DNA of 64,000 nt from Rummeliibacillus sp044763875 (GCF_044763875.1 NZ_JBIWGZ010000002.1:434001-498000), one strand, 5' to 3'. Numbered from the stretch's first letter, positions 33,215 through 43,539 are shown. Made by a program: numbers and translations. The notes: generated by a model not told the origin, from the letters alone.

Positions 33215-33310
33215 TGGAATCAGCTTTGCTTTCCGGAGGTAAAGATTGCTCCTGCATCGCTTTGCTAGCTTCGTCGCAGAAAATTCTTCTTGCTCATACT
33301 GAGCAAAAAG
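33215..33310 (-). repeat. Degenerate intergenic repeat, copy 3
   Basis: On the minus strand this contains GCGACGAAGCTAGC, three variable bases, then GCGATGCAGGAGCAA (33246-33277). This is the same 32-base block as 10998-11029, with only the three middle bases differing. A 63-codon ORF across it is an accident of the repeat. It fills the 360-base gap before the GGDEF-EAL gene together with the terminator. Confidence 0.7.
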
Positions 33311-33415
33311 AATTTTAGCTGAACCCAATTGATTAAAAATTGAAACACAAAATATTATTATGAACATACTTCCATTCAGAAACTGTTCCAGCGTCTTCTA
33401 AAAGAACCCATTTCT

Positions 33416-35416
33416 TCAGTTCATTAATGGAATTGTTTTCATTAGTTCGCATAATGGTAAGGGTTTACTAAATAAAAATCCTTGTGCTTTTTTACATTGA
33501 TGGTCTTTTAAAAAACCTACATGTTCCTCTTTTTCAACACCTTCAGCAATCACATCTAAACCGAGACTATGTGCGAGGTGAATAATTGTTTTTGCAATGG
33601 CGCGGTCTTTTTCATCTGTATCCATATCTCTAATAAATGATTGATCAATTTTAATAATATCGATAGGATATCTTTTAATATAGCTTAATGAAGAATAGCC
33701 TGTGCCGAAATCATCGATTGAAATAATCAATCCCATGCTCTTTAGCTGTTTCAAAATGATCATTGTATCTTCAGCATCTGTCATTGAGCTTTCAGTAATT
33801 TCAAGCTCTAACATTTCAGGTTTTACATCATATCTATTTAAATATTGGAGAATTTTTGAAGCTAATTTATCTTCTCGGAATTGTTTTGGAGAAATATTAA
33901 CAGCTATTCTGACATTTGTAATATTTTGCTTTTTCCATTCTCCTAGTTGTTTACACGCTTGCTCTAATACCCAATCTCCAATTTCTATAATCAATCCTGA
34001 ATCTTCTGCTATTGGAATAAACTTATCGGGTGATACAAATCCAAATTTAGGATTTTGCCATCTAAGTAAAGCTTCAAAACTCGTAATTTTCTCTGTCTCC
34101 AAATCAATTTGCGGCTGATAATAGACGATTAGTTCCTCTTTTTCTATAGCTCTACGTAAATGTGCTTCCATAAGTGCAGTATTTCGAAATTGATCTTCCA
34201 TTTCATTTTGATAGAAACGATATCCTGAACGACCTCTCTCTTTTACATAAAAAAGAGCCTGATTGGATTTTCGAAGCAGCTCTTCCACACAATCACCATC
34301 ATTCGGAAAGCATGCAATACCGATTGAAGCCGAAATAGATAATTCTAAGTCACCAATATTAATTGGTTCTTTTAACAGGTCTATAATTTGTATAGCTATT
34401 GATTGTATCTGTTCCTTAGTAGTATTTTGCACAACAAAAATAAAATGATCACCATTTAGTTTATAAAGATAACTACTGTCATTTATGATATATGAAATAC
34501 GCTTTGTGGCTTCGCTTAAAATAATATCCCCTACAGAAGAACCATAATTTTCATTAACTTTTTTAAAACGATCCAAATCAATTGAAAGTACTGCTACTTT
34601 TTGCTTTTGACGCTTAGCCTCTTGGATTACATCTGGAAAATGCTCATTGAGAGCCTTATTATTCCATGCACCTGTTAATTGATCATGGTAAGACAAATAA
34701 GTAACACTTATATTCTTATCATTGTATGGTGTTATATCACGAAATAAAAGGAGAATTTTAATAACATTTTGATTTTCTATAATGGGAATACTCTTAGCAA
34801 AAATTACTACAGTTTTCCCTTCAATCGTTTTAATACCACAATCCGCTAATTCAAGTGGCTTTTTCAATGAAACAGTCTCTTTAATTAGTTTTTGTATTTT
34901 ATCTTTTGAAAATATCGATACAAATTCATATAAAGACTTGCCAGTTATATATGATTCCTTGTAGCCGAATTTTGCCTTCGCAGCTTGGTTACTGTTTAAA
35001 ATAGTACCATCTTCATCAATTGTGACAATAGAATCTAGATTTTGTTCTAACAAGGAAATAAATGATGAATCCTGGTGCTTCTTATGTATTGTGCATAAAT
35101 AGAAAGTGTCATGTCCATCTTTCCCTACCAATATACTGATTTTGTGATTACTATCAAAATTTATCTTCATTTCATCATGAGGCTGTATTAACATAGGTTT
35201 TAACGCCAACCAAATGTCGTTTGGCAAATAGCTCTCTGCTAATTGAGTGTCTTCATGGAAATACCCAAACTCTTTTTGGCAATTTTCATTTGCAAAAAAA
35301 ACATTAAATAGATCTCCTATTCGGAGTATCATAAAAGTAATGACAGAAGGCTCAAATTCACTAAAATAATTAGCAATTTTTTTCAAAGATATCAGGTCTA
35401 AAGTTGTTCTCTTCAT
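33416..35416 (-). CDS. PAS-GGDEF-EAL protein, probable c-di-GMP phosphodiesterase
   Basis: This 666-residue protein lacks membrane segments. It has a PAS-like N-terminus (1-110), a PAS domain (about 122-230), a GGDEF domain (240-405) and an EAL domain (415-660). The cyclase active site is degenerate: NGDHF at 321-325 replaces GGDEF, so cyclase activity is unlikely. The EAL part keeps EALLRW (448-453), LEITESS, DDFGTGYSSL and VIAEGVE, consistent with active c-di-GMP hydrolysis. GGAGG precedes the ATG. It stands alone upstream of its terminator. Confidence 0.88.
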   Translation of the reverse strand: MKRTTLDLISLKKIANYFSEFEPSVITFMILRIGDLFNVFFANENCQKEFGYFHEDTQLAESYLPNDIWLALKPMLIQPHDEMKINFDSNHKISILVGKDGHDTFYLCTIHKKHQDSSFISLLEQNLDSIVTIDEDGTILNSNQAAKAKFGYKESYITGKSLYEFVSIFSKDKIQKLIKETVSLKKPLELADCGIKTIEGKTVVIFAKSIPIIENQNVIKILLLFRDITPYNDKNISVTYLSYHDQLTGAWNNKALNEHFPDVIQEAKRQKQKVAVLSIDLDRFKKVNENYGSSVGDIILSEATKRISYIINDSSYLYKLNGDHFIFVVQNTTKEQIQSIAIQIIDLLKEPINIGDLELSISASIGIACFPNDGDCVEELLRKSNQALFYVKERGRSGYRFYQNEMEDQFRNTALMEAHLRRAIEKEELIVYYQPQIDLETEKITSFEALLRWQNPKFGFVSPDKFIPIAEDSGLIIEIGDWVLEQACKQLGEWKKQNITNVRIAVNISPKQFREDKLASKILQYLNRYDVKPEMLELEITESSMTDAEDTMIILKQLKSMGLIISIDDFGTGYSSLSYIKRYPIDIIKIDQSFIRDMDTDEKDRAIAKTIIHLAHSLGLDVIAEGVEKEEHVGFLKDHQCKKAQGFLFSKPLPLCELMKTIPLMN

Positions 35417-35571
35417 GTATTACCTCCAATGAAAACATGTACTATATGACTATCATAATAGATTTAGCTTAAAATTTATATAAAAAATAAGAATTAATTG
35501 AATAAAACACGAATTGAAAACTTTCTAATAATATACCTTATTCAGATTGATACTAGCTTCCTTCAGGAAAG

Positions 35572-35619
35572 CATTCCTCAACCCTTTGAAGAAAGGAACG
35601 ACGCTTAGGGTTGAGAATG
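35572..35619 (-). terminator. Stem-loop downstream of ppk
   Basis: CATTCCTCAACCCT (35572-35585) pairs with AGGGTTGAGAATG (35607-35619), with one bulge. The tail is not strongly T-rich, so this is a possible terminator or a repeat remnant. Confidence 0.5.
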
Positions 35620-35655
35620 TTTGACTGATATATCTGAACTAGCGTCTGCCGCTTT

Positions 35656-37767
35656 TTATTCTTCATCTGTCAATATACGAAATGATTCTTTTAAAAAGAT
35701 CTCTTGACTATTAATCCATTGTTCAGATACCTTCTTACCTTTGTAATGATACACACCATCTGTCCCTTGAACACGAGCCTTTACATTATCACGTAATTCT
35801 GTTTTCATAATTTTCAAAACACGCTTTTTAATTTCTGTATCGAAAATCGGGAATAAGATTTCGACACGTTTGACCATATTACGTGTCATCATATCAGCAG
35901 AAGAAAGATATAATCTATTTTCTCCATTATGATTGAACCAATAAATTCGAGAATGTTCTAAGAAACGACCAACGATACTTGTTACTTTAATATTCTCACT
36001 AATTCCAGGTACCCCTGGACGTAAACAGCATATACCACGGATGATCAATTCGATTTTAACACCCGCAATTGATGCTTCGTACATTTTCATGATTAACTCT
36101 TTATCTGTTAAAGAATTCATCTTTGCACGTATATGACCTTTACCGTATTTTTTGTGACAAATAATTTCTTCATTGATTAGTTTGATGAACTCACTTCGAA
36201 TATCATATGGTGATACGACTAAATGGTGGAAATTAGGCTTTTCTGTATATCCACTTAAATAATTAAAAAAGTTTGTTGCATCAATTCCAATTTTTTTATT
36301 TGTTGTGATGATCCCCATATCTGTATAAATTTTCGCTGTAGCATCATTATAATTTCCTGTACCTAAATGTACGAAACGCTCAATCCGACCTTGGCGTTTA
36401 CGTACAACAAGCGTAATTTTAGAATGTGTTTTTAAATTATGCATACCGTAGATAACCAAACATCCCGCTTGTTCTAACTCTTTTGCCCAATGTACATTGT
36501 TTTCTTCATCAAATCGTGCTTTTAACTCAACTAGAACCGTTACTTGTTTACCATTTTCAGCAGCTTGCTTTAATGCCTGAATAACAGGCGAATTGCCACT
36601 TACACGATATAGAGTCTGCTTAATCGCGAGTACAGTTGGATCTTCCGATGCTTCTGTTACAAAATCAACAATCGGTGCAAAAGATTCATATGGATGATGG
36701 AAGAACAAATCTTGCGTTAAAGCTTTTTCAAATAAGTCTTCATCTGATTCTAAATCTAGTGGTGCTTGTGGTATAAAAGTTTCATATTCCAAATGTTCTC
36801 TACCTTCAACAATCATCTTACAAAATGAGAATAGGAACGTTAAATCTAATGGGCAATCCAAACTATAAACATCTGCTTCCCAATCTTCTAACACCTTTAA
36901 TAGATACTGCAATACATCTTCATCCATCTCACCTGAGCGAACTTCAATACGACTAACAGCACCCCATTTACGCTTTTTCAACTCTTTTTCAATCTCAACA
37001 AGAAGATCACGGGCACCCTCTTCATGAATCGTTAAGTCTGCATTACGTGTCAAACGAAATGATTGTGCAGATTTCACTTTATAGCCCCAAAATAATTTAT
37101 CAATATTTGCACTTATCACATCTTCCAATAAAACACCTCGAATTTCATTACTAGCAGATGGAATCCGAATAAAACGATCCAATACAGAAGGAACTTGAAC
37201 TATCGCAATTTTTTCACGGAATTCTGGTTCTGCATTCTTTTGTTCTAGATGTACTATGATATTCATTGTTTTACTAAGTAGTGTTGGAAAAGGACGGTAT
37301 GCATCCACTGCAACAGGCGTTAATACAGGAAAAATAATTTCTTCAAAATATTCATTTAAAAACGTATTTTGTTCTTTATTGAGACTATTTGTTTTTTGTA
37401 AGAAAACCTTTTCTTTTGGCAACTGTTTAAGTACTAAATCTTTAAAAACCTCTGTTTGACGGGCAACAAGTGCTTGTGAACGTTCTAAAATATGAGCCAG
37501 TTGTTCCTTTGGCGTCAAACCTGACTTATTTTCTGGCTTATGGAAACCAGCTCTAACTTGATCTTGAATACCCGCAACCCTTACCATGAAGAATTCATCT
37601 AAATTTGAACTAAAGATAGCTAAAAACTTCAAACGCTCTATTAATGGGTTGCTGATATCTTCAGCCTCTTGTAAAACACGTTCATTAAATGCCAACCAAC
37701 TGAGTTCACGATTATTGTAGTACTGTGGTTTAGCAATTTCTTCTAGATTTATTTTTGTAGCTTCCAT
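35656..37767 (-). CDS. ppk1: Polyphosphate kinase 1
   Basis: PPK1 makes inorganic polyphosphate from ATP. The 703-residue length is standard. The N-terminal NRELSWLAFNERVLQEA block, the head domain and two phospholipase-D-like C-terminal domains are present, with catalytic-His segments YGMHNLKTHSKI and FVHLGTGNYND. AAGGAAGG precedes the ATG. It follows ppx by only three bases, so synthesis and breakdown enzymes are cotranscribed. Confidence 0.96.
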   Translation of the reverse strand: MEATKINLEEIAKPQYYNNRELSWLAFNERVLQEAEDISNPLIERLKFLAIFSSNLDEFFMVRVAGIQDQVRAGFHKPENKSGLTPKEQLAHILERSQALVARQTEVFKDLVLKQLPKEKVFLQKTNSLNKEQNTFLNEYFEEIIFPVLTPVAVDAYRPFPTLLSKTMNIIVHLEQKNAEPEFREKIAIVQVPSVLDRFIRIPSASNEIRGVLLEDVISANIDKLFWGYKVKSAQSFRLTRNADLTIHEEGARDLLVEIEKELKKRKWGAVSRIEVRSGEMDEDVLQYLLKVLEDWEADVYSLDCPLDLTFLFSFCKMIVEGREHLEYETFIPQAPLDLESDEDLFEKALTQDLFFHHPYESFAPIVDFVTEASEDPTVLAIKQTLYRVSGNSPVIQALKQAAENGKQVTVLVELKARFDEENNVHWAKELEQAGCLVIYGMHNLKTHSKITLVVRKRQGRIERFVHLGTGNYNDATAKIYTDMGIITTNKKIGIDATNFFNYLSGYTEKPNFHHLVVSPYDIRSEFIKLINEEIICHKKYGKGHIRAKMNSLTDKELIMKMYEASIAGVKIELIIRGICCLRPGVPGISENIKVTSIVGRFLEHSRIYWFNHNGENRLYLSSADMMTRNMVKRVEILFPIFDTEIKKRVLKIMKTELRDNVKARVQGTDGVYHYKGKKVSEQWINSQEIFLKESFRILTDEE

Positions 37768-37770
37768 CTT

Positions 37771-39309
37771 TTAGCCTTCCTTTTCTATGAAGTGTAAAGT
37801 AACATCCCCTGGAAACAATCTGTCTATATGCTTTTTCTGACGGTATACTTTATACTTTTCTGCTAATGCATTTCCCCTTGAGTAAATATGGACCATTATT
37901 CCTTGTCCTTTTTGTTCAATTTCAATATTTTCTACTATTTTTCGCTTTGATGCATCAAGTGCATAGGCAAACTTTAGTAAGGCACCTATCCCCTGTATTT
38001 GCTTTAACTCTTCTTTTGTGAACCATTCAACAAATGGCTCAACATATCTTTTAAAGTCATCTTTGTTTTTATATGATGCCAATAATGCTAATCGCACTCT
38101 CTCTTTATGACCTAAACCGTCTATTGATCGATTTGACAGTAAATAGAATGTATGTTGGCTTGCAGCATCAGCTTCGATATATTCCCCTAGATAGAATAAT
38201 TTCGCAGCTTGCAACATCATTGCTAAATCAGCATCCGTATATTGTAATGCATCATGCTTGCAAAACTCACGATATACTTCTTCACAAAGTCTCACAAAAT
38301 ATTCATTTTGTTCTTCAGATTTCCCAAATTCTTGCGCTAGAAAGTCGACGTTAGATTCAAGAACATGGTACTTATCAAAGGTCGTTGGATTCTCTTTTAA
38401 TATTTTTTCTATAACAAGCCCTTCCCTAAGACCTTTTCGACTAAATTGGAAAATTGGACTTTGCACAACGTCCATTAATGCTTGAAAAACCTCTAGTACA
38501 GGCGCAATAATATCCGCTCTATCACTGGACAAGCCATCAAGTTGTTTTAATTCTTCAAAGCTTAATTCTGCAATTTCTAAACGGATTATATCAAAATCTT
38601 CTTTCGTCATTTTATACTGATGTATCCCTGAAATCGGATAATTTTTTTTACGCTGATCCATTTTCGCCATATTACGTGCACTTCCACCAATACCAATGAC
38701 AGGTAATGTAAGCCCTTCTAACCAGCTTAAAGATAAAAACTGTTCTTTCGCAAACTGATAAATCTGTTTTCTTTCTTCAATTGTTAACGTATCACTTTTC
38801 ATAAATTGCTGCTTTAGTGATACAGAACCGAATGGGAAACTGTATGATTCAACTAAATCTTTATTGTTAAAATATGTGATTTCAGTACTCCCTCCACCCA
38901 TATCAATTGTCACAGCCGATGGTGTTGCTATTGTATGGACAACTGCGAAATAGCCATAGAATGCCTCTTGTTCTTCAGATAATAATTTAATTTCAATACC
39001 TATCTCTTTTTTCATTTTCTCTAAAATTTCCTGACCATTAGCTGCCTGACGAATAGCTGCAGTTGCAGTTGCTAGTACATCATTTATACCATAGTCATGT
39101 AGCATCTCTAGAAAAGTGGCCAGAATATTTTGCAACTTCAAAATTCCCGGGTCTGATAATTTCCCATTAGGTAGAATATAATTCCTTAATCGAGCGACAA
39201 CTTTAATATTTTCAATTTCTTTCATCCCACGTTTTAAATCGTATTTGTACAGCACCAGTCTAATAGTATTAGATCCAATATCAATGATTGCTGTTTTAAA
39301 ATTTCTCAC
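37771..39309 (-). CDS. ppx: Exopolyphosphatase / Ppx-GppA phosphatase
   Basis: This protein of about 512 residues has the ASKHA fold N-terminus (AIIDIGSNTIRLVLY; IDMGGGSTEI; VIGIGGSARN) and a C-terminal HD-like domain (HVLESNVDFLA; LLSNRSIDGLGHKER). It hydrolyses polyphosphate or (p)ppGpp-type substrates; the ppk neighbour favours polyphosphate. Two GTG starts are possible: 39318 lies only two bases after AGAGG, 39309 lies eleven after it. I chose 39309; the alternative adds three residues. Confidence 0.92.
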   Translation of the reverse strand: MRNFKTAIIDIGSNTIRLVLYKYDLKRGMKEIENIKVVARLRNYILPNGKLSDPGILKLQNILATFLEMLHDYGINDVLATATAAIRQAANGQEILEKMKKEIGIEIKLLSEEQEAFYGYFAVVHTIATPSAVTIDMGGGSTEITYFNNKDLVESYSFPFGSVSLKQQFMKSDTLTIEERKQIYQFAKEQFLSLSWLEGLTLPVIGIGGSARNMAKMDQRKKNYPISGIHQYKMTKEDFDIIRLEIAELSFEELKQLDGLSSDRADIIAPVLEVFQALMDVVQSPIFQFSRKGLREGLVIEKILKENPTTFDKYHVLESNVDFLAQEFGKSEEQNEYFVRLCEEVYREFCKHDALQYTDADLAMMLQAAKLFYLGEYIEADAASQHTFYLLSNRSIDGLGHKERVRLALLASYKNKDDFKRYVEPFVEWFTKEELKQIQGIGALLKFAYALDASKRKIVENIEIEQKGQGIMVHIYSRGNALAEKYKVYRQKKHIDRLFPGDVTLHFIEKEG

Positions 39310-39454
39310 TAATGTCACATCCTCTTCTTTTCAACACTCGCTATATACAATGAATTATAATATTGGTATCATAGTATATTATAGATTGAATGGTCAGAAT
39401 TTTCCCTCACATCATGTTTATTGCAATTTAGATTCTATGAAAGGTAGGTTTTTT

Positions 39455-39925
39455 ATGAGTAATTACCATAAAGATGGAGAAATAGCTACAGCCATTTATA
39501 CGGTTAACAAGCATGCAAAAACTGCCCTCGATAATCGACCACTCTACACATTAAAACGCCTAGCTCTAGAGAAATTGATTTGTTCAGGTCGCGCTAAAAA
39601 GTTAGGTCTGCATTTTGTCAAAAACCCACGCTATAGTCAACAACAATCCGCAGTGGTCATTCAATGTGCTGATTATTATTTTCACACTTTACCCAAAAAA
39701 GAAGATTTTAATCAATTGCCTCACCTAGGACATCTTGATGAAACATATCGTAATCCACGTAGGAAAATGGGACTCAATGTAGCTAAGAGTATATTGAATG
39801 ATTTCTTAGATTTAAAATGTACTAAAAAGCTACCTAAAAAGAATAAATTGACACCAAAGAAAATTCACGATGAAAAAAAGAAACATGATTATTATAAAAA
39901 AAGCAGTTATTTTTATGGCCATTAA
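39455..39925 (+). CDS. ykyB: YkyB-like protein, unknown function
   Basis: This 156-residue basic cytoplasmic protein resembles B. subtilis YkyB: AIYTVNKHAKTALDN, GLHFVKNPRYSQQQS and YYFHTLPKKEDF are family blocks. The C-terminus is very Lys-rich. AAAGGTAGG precedes the ATG at 39455; an ATG at 39437 in the same frame overlaps that site. In B. subtilis ykyB also lies beside cheV and ykuC. The molecular role is unknown. Confidence 0.85.
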   Translation: MSNYHKDGEIATAIYTVNKHAKTALDNRPLYTLKRLALEKLICSGRAKKLGLHFVKNPRYSQQQSAVVIQCADYYFHTLPKKEDFNQLPHLGHLDETYRNPRRKMGLNVAKSILNDFLDLKCTKKLPKKNKLTPKKIHDEKKKHDYYKKSSYFYGH

Positions 39926-39939
39926 TTCAAATTACGCAG

Positions 39940-39980
39940 AAAAGGATTTGTCCTCAAGCTCCTTTTGGACAAATCCTTTT
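39940..39980 (+). terminator. Terminator of ykyB
   Basis: AAAAGGATTTGTCC (39940-39953) pairs perfectly with GGACAAATCCTTTT (39967-39980), and the 3' arm ends in T4. Confidence 0.85.
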
Positions 39981-40073
39981 CAACGAAGCCCGAAAAGCAA
40001 TACAAGATCGTTTTTTTCTATGACCAGAAACCGAAGAACCAAATGACTTTTATAGTATCTTTATTAGTACATA

Positions 40074-40115
40074 GGTCTATCTTAAAAGTGAATTACCATA
40101 CTTTTAAGGTAGACC
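40074..40115. terminator. Stem-loop between ykyB and cheV
   Basis: GGTCTATCTTAAAAGT (40074-40089) pairs with ACTTTTAAGGTAGACC (40100-40115), with one G-U pair. The flanks are only moderately T-rich in either direction, so termination of cheV is likely but not certain. Confidence 0.6.
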
Positions 40116-40126
40116 ATTTCTATTTC

Positions 40127-41032
40127 TTATAATACGTATTCATCCACTTTTAAAATCAATTCGGCAATTTCTGGTTTACTAATTTGATCTTCTGCTCCTA
40201 CTTCTTCGCCTTTGTGTCGCAAATCATCGGTTATTAAGCTAGAGAAAATGATGATTGGCAATTTTTTTAATATTGGATGTGATTTGACCTGCTTTGTTAA
40301 ATGGTGACCATCCATTTGTGGCATTTCAATATCGGTTACCATCAATTGAACATATTTAGTAATATCATCTGTTTTTTCCACGATACCTAATAGATAATCT
40401 AAAGCATCTTTTCCATTTTCAAAGAACTCAACATTTGCATAACCAGCTTCAAGCATAGTATCATGCAACAATTTGCGTAATAATGGAGAATCCTCTGCAA
40501 TGATAATTTTCTTTTCTGAACGTTCGCGGTTTCCTAATTTTTTTACAGAAGCTACATTAATACCTGAGTCAGGGTTAATGTCTACCATAATCTTTTCAAA
40601 ATCTAACAATAATAGCATGATGCCATTTCGTTTTATGACACCAATTACTTGTGAATTACCACCTTGATACATTTCTGATGGCTTTTCAATTTGATCCCAT
40701 GATATACGATGTATCTGCGTTACATTGTCAACATGAAAAACAACACGTTGTCGATTAAATTCAGCAACAATATATTTTTGCTGTTCGCTATATGGGGTAT
40801 TCATCAAGCCTAATACTTTTTTCATATCTACGACAGGCAATACTTCACCACGTAATTGAATAATACCTTCAACATGGGGGTGAGCATGTGGGATAAATGT
40901 TACCGGAATCGGTTGAATAATCTCTTTTACTTTAATAACATTTATACCAAATTTATTAGAGCCTACTTCAAATTCGACAATTTCCAGCTCATTTGTGCCG
41001 CTTTCTAGTAAAATACCTTTGTTTTCATTCAT
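40127..41032 (-). CDS. cheV: Chemotaxis coupling protein CheV
   Basis: CheV couples receptors to CheA and carries a receiver domain for adaptation. The 301-residue protein has a CheW-like domain (about 20-155; EIVEFEVGSNKFGINV, GIIQLRGEVLPVVDMKKVLG) and a response-regulator receiver (about 178-300). The acidic pocket is IIIAEDSP, the phospho-acceptor Asp is in VTDIEMPQMDG, and the Lys is in SKPEI. AAGGAGGA precedes the ATG at 41032. Its presence implies a motile organism. Confidence 0.95.
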   Translation of the reverse strand: MNENKGILLESGTNELEIVEFEVGSNKFGINVIKVKEIIQPIPVTFIPHAHPHVEGIIQLRGEVLPVVDMKKVLGLMNTPYSEQQKYIVAEFNRQRVVFHVDNVTQIHRISWDQIEKPSEMYQGGNSQVIGVIKRNGIMLLLLDFEKIMVDINPDSGINVASVKKLGNRERSEKKIIIAEDSPLLRKLLHDTMLEAGYANVEFFENGKDALDYLLGIVEKTDDITKYVQLMVTDIEMPQMDGHHLTKQVKSHPILKKLPIIIFSSLITDDLRHKGEEVGAEDQISKPEIAELILKVDEYVL

Positions 41033-41101
41033 GCGGGCTTCCTCCTTGAACACTACTTCTTATTGCTTCAATTGTACCATATATGCACAATTACTCCCAT
41101 A

Positions 41102-42415
41102 TCAATTCGTGACATTCGTCCGAACTCTTAAATGGATAAGCAACCCGATAATTGTCATTATGATTAATGTAGATAGCGCAATTCGGCTCGCGATAGTACC
41201 ATAGTCCCTCAGTAATAAAGTTACAGTTCCGTAGATAACTGGACCGATTATAGATGAAACTTTCCCTGAGAAAGCAAATAATCCAAAGAATTGGCCTTGT
41301 TTCTCCTTAGGTGATAATTCGATAATCAGAGTTCGTGATGTAACCCACATGGAGCCAAGCGAAATACCAAACATGCTGCCTGCGATCCAAAACATCCAAG
41401 GATTTAAAGCAAATACAGCAAATATTAATGCCACAATCATTAATATCGACACACAAGTTACTGCAGATTTTGCACCTATTTTCTTCGTAATATACCCAAA
41501 TGCTATAGAGCCAATAATCGTTGAAATGGTCGAAACTAAATATAGTAAGATAAACTCATTAGATGTAAATCCTACAATAGCTGTTGCATAAACTGCCATC
41601 ATGGCAATCGTCGTTGCGATGGCATCATTTATAAAGAAATAAGCAATCATAAAGGTGAAGATCGCTTTATACTGTTTCATATCTTTAAACGTTGTAATAA
41701 TTTCTCTATAGCCATCTAAAAAAGCTGTCCGATTACGCTCACTTTTAGGAATTGGTTGATCTTTATTGATTAAGAATATTGGCAATGAAAAAAGCAAATA
41801 TAATACCGCTGTCGGAATAAAAGCCTTATGAAAATCCGAATTACCAACGTATAGATAAACTAACAATCCAAATAGTGTTCCTAAATAACCGATTGCAACA
41901 CCAAATCCTGAAATTAGCGGCATTTCTTCTTTTGTTCCTAAATCTGGCATCATTGCATCATAAAATACTAAACTAGAATTGAAAAAGAATTTGGCAATCA
42001 CAAAACTAACGACTACATAAAATAAACTAATAGGAATCCCTGCATTTGATATACCAAAATCGATTGAACTAAAAACTCCCATTAAAAAAGTAAAGAGAAT
42101 TGAAATTAAGGCAAACCATACAATAAATTTCTTTTTAAAACCTGTACGGTCAATCCATACTCCAAATAATGGTGAAAAAATTACTAAGAAAAAGCTCGCA
42201 ATGGCATTTGCATAGGATATAAAGGTACTTGCAACTTGCTGTTTCACTTCATCTGTACCTAATGTTTCATCCATGTAAAATGGAAAGAAAATGGTATTAA
42301 TATTCGATGAAAAAATCGTGTTTGCAAAATCATAAAAGGCCCAGGATAATATAGGTAAAGATAAATATAAAGCAATTGAGCTACGTGCTTTCTTATTACT
42401 AAACTGTTTCTCCAT
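41102..42415 (-). CDS. ykuC: UMF1/Atg22-type MFS transporter (YkuC-like)
   Basis: This protein of about 437 residues has 12 predicted helices. The N-terminal LSWAFYDFANTIFSSNINT is the signature of the UMF1 (Atg22-related) MFS branch, with motif-A-like GVWIDRTGFKKKF. The B. subtilis gene ykuC lies next to cheV-ykyB too. The substrate is unknown. The start at 42415 follows GGGGGTGGAGG closely; a TTG at 42430 is the alternative. Confidence 0.85.
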   Translation of the reverse strand: MEKQFSNKKARSSIALYLSLPILSWAFYDFANTIFSSNINTIFFPFYMDETLGTDEVKQQVASTFISYANAIASFFLVIFSPLFGVWIDRTGFKKKFIVWFALISILFTFLMGVFSSIDFGISNAGIPISLFYVVVSFVIAKFFFNSSLVFYDAMMPDLGTKEEMPLISGFGVAIGYLGTLFGLLVYLYVGNSDFHKAFIPTAVLYLLFSLPIFLINKDQPIPKSERNRTAFLDGYREIITTFKDMKQYKAIFTFMIAYFFINDAIATTIAMMAVYATAIVGFTSNEFILLYLVSTISTIIGSIAFGYITKKIGAKSAVTCVSILMIVALIFAVFALNPWMFWIAGSMFGISLGSMWVTSRTLIIELSPKEKQGQFFGLFAFSGKVSSIIGPVIYGTVTLLLRDYGTIASRIALSTLIIMTIIGLLIHLRVRTNVTN

Positions 42416-42497
42416 AGCCTCCACCCCCAATAGAATATTATTCCATACGACACGAATTATTTCCTTTGTTTCATCAAAAATTTACAATTCCCTTACA

Positions 42498-42542
42498 AAA
42501 AAATAAGTTGATCAAAAGAAACTTTTGATCAACTTATTTTTT
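42498..42542. terminator. Strong hairpin between ykwC and ykuC
   Basis: A 21-bp perfect stem (42498-42518 with 42522-42542) has a three-base loop and A6/T6 ends. It can stop transcription in either direction, so it ends ykwC transcripts. Confidence 0.9.
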
Positions 42543-42554
42543 GATTGTATATTC

Positions 42555-43427
42555 TTAATTTGTATAGAAATCAATTAATGCCTGTGTTCCGTTTTCATCA
42601 TATCCCTTAGCAGCCAACTCATCATACATTTGTTTTGCAAGTGTTAGTCCTGGCAATTCTAGATGCATGAGCTCTGCTTCTTCTAAAGCGATACGCATAT
42701 CTTTGATAAAGTGTTTTATATAAAATCCTGGAGCTTTATCACCATTTACCATACGAGGCGCTAAATTGCTTAATGACCAAGATCCTGCAGCACCTGCCGA
42801 AATAGATTCTAATACAGTGTTAATATCTAAACCTGCTTTCTTGCCATATGCAATAGCCTCACAAACGCCTATCATATTCGTTGCAATCGCAATTTGGTTA
42901 CACATTTTTGTATGTTGTCCTGCTCCTGCATCACCTTGATAAACGATATTTTCTCCAAAGACTTCAAACAAAGGTAATACTTTGTAAAATACAGCTTTAT
43001 CTCCTCCAACCATAATGGATAGCGTTCCATTTTGAGCTCCCACATCTCCTCCAGAAACTGGAGCATCTAAAGCTTCCATGTGTACTGATTTAGCATGTTC
43101 TGCGATTTTTTTCGCTAAAGTGGGTTGTGAAGTCGTCATATCAACAACAATTGTCCCTGCTTTACTATTTGCAAATATACCGTGATCAGCAAAATACACT
43201 TCTTCTACATCCTGTGGAAAGCCTACCATCGTAAAAATGATATCTGATTTTTGTGCTGCTTCTCCAGCAGTGCCATACCATTTGGCCCCTAATTCGATTA
43301 ACGGCTCTGCCTTAGCTTTCGTACGAGAATAGATATGTACTTCTTGTCCATCTTTTAATAAATGCTTAACGATACTTACGCCCATTACACCAGTACCAAT
43401 AAATCCAATTGACCCTTTATTTGTCAT
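42555..43427 (-). CDS. ykwC: Beta-hydroxyacid dehydrogenase (3-hydroxyisobutyrate dehydrogenase family, YkwC-like)
   Basis: This 290-residue NAD(P)-dependent dehydrogenase has the Rossmann motif GFIGTGVMG (about 7-15), the substrate motif DAPVSGGDVGAQNGTL and the catalytic Lys region GAGQHTKMCNQ. Length and motifs fit the 3-hydroxyisobutyrate/tartronate-semialdehyde group and B. subtilis YkwC. The substrate cannot be set from sequence alone. AGGGGGAA precedes the ATG at 43427. Confidence 0.9.
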   Translation of the reverse strand: MTNKGSIGFIGTGVMGVSIVKHLLKDGQEVHIYSRTKAKAEPLIELGAKWYGTAGEAAQKSDIIFTMVGFPQDVEEVYFADHGIFANSKAGTIVVDMTTSQPTLAKKIAEHAKSVHMEALDAPVSGGDVGAQNGTLSIMVGGDKAVFYKVLPLFEVFGENIVYQGDAGAGQHTKMCNQIAIATNMIGVCEAIAYGKKAGLDINTVLESISAGAAGSWSLSNLAPRMVNGDKAPGFYIKHFIKDMRIALEEAELMHLELPGLTLAKQMYDELAAKGYDENGTQALIDFYTN

Positions 43428-43539
43428 GATTGTTCCCCCTGCTAATGTGTTAACCATATTGTACCAGACTTTTAGGGGATTTTTAATTCTCGGGTTCATA
43501 AGGAATCGAACGTAAGCTTAACAGACCTAAAATAAAAAG

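Noticed and set aside
33176..33367. 63-codon minus-strand ORF
   Set aside because: Runs across the degenerate intergenic repeat and has no ribosome site; the same repeat is non-coding elsewhere.
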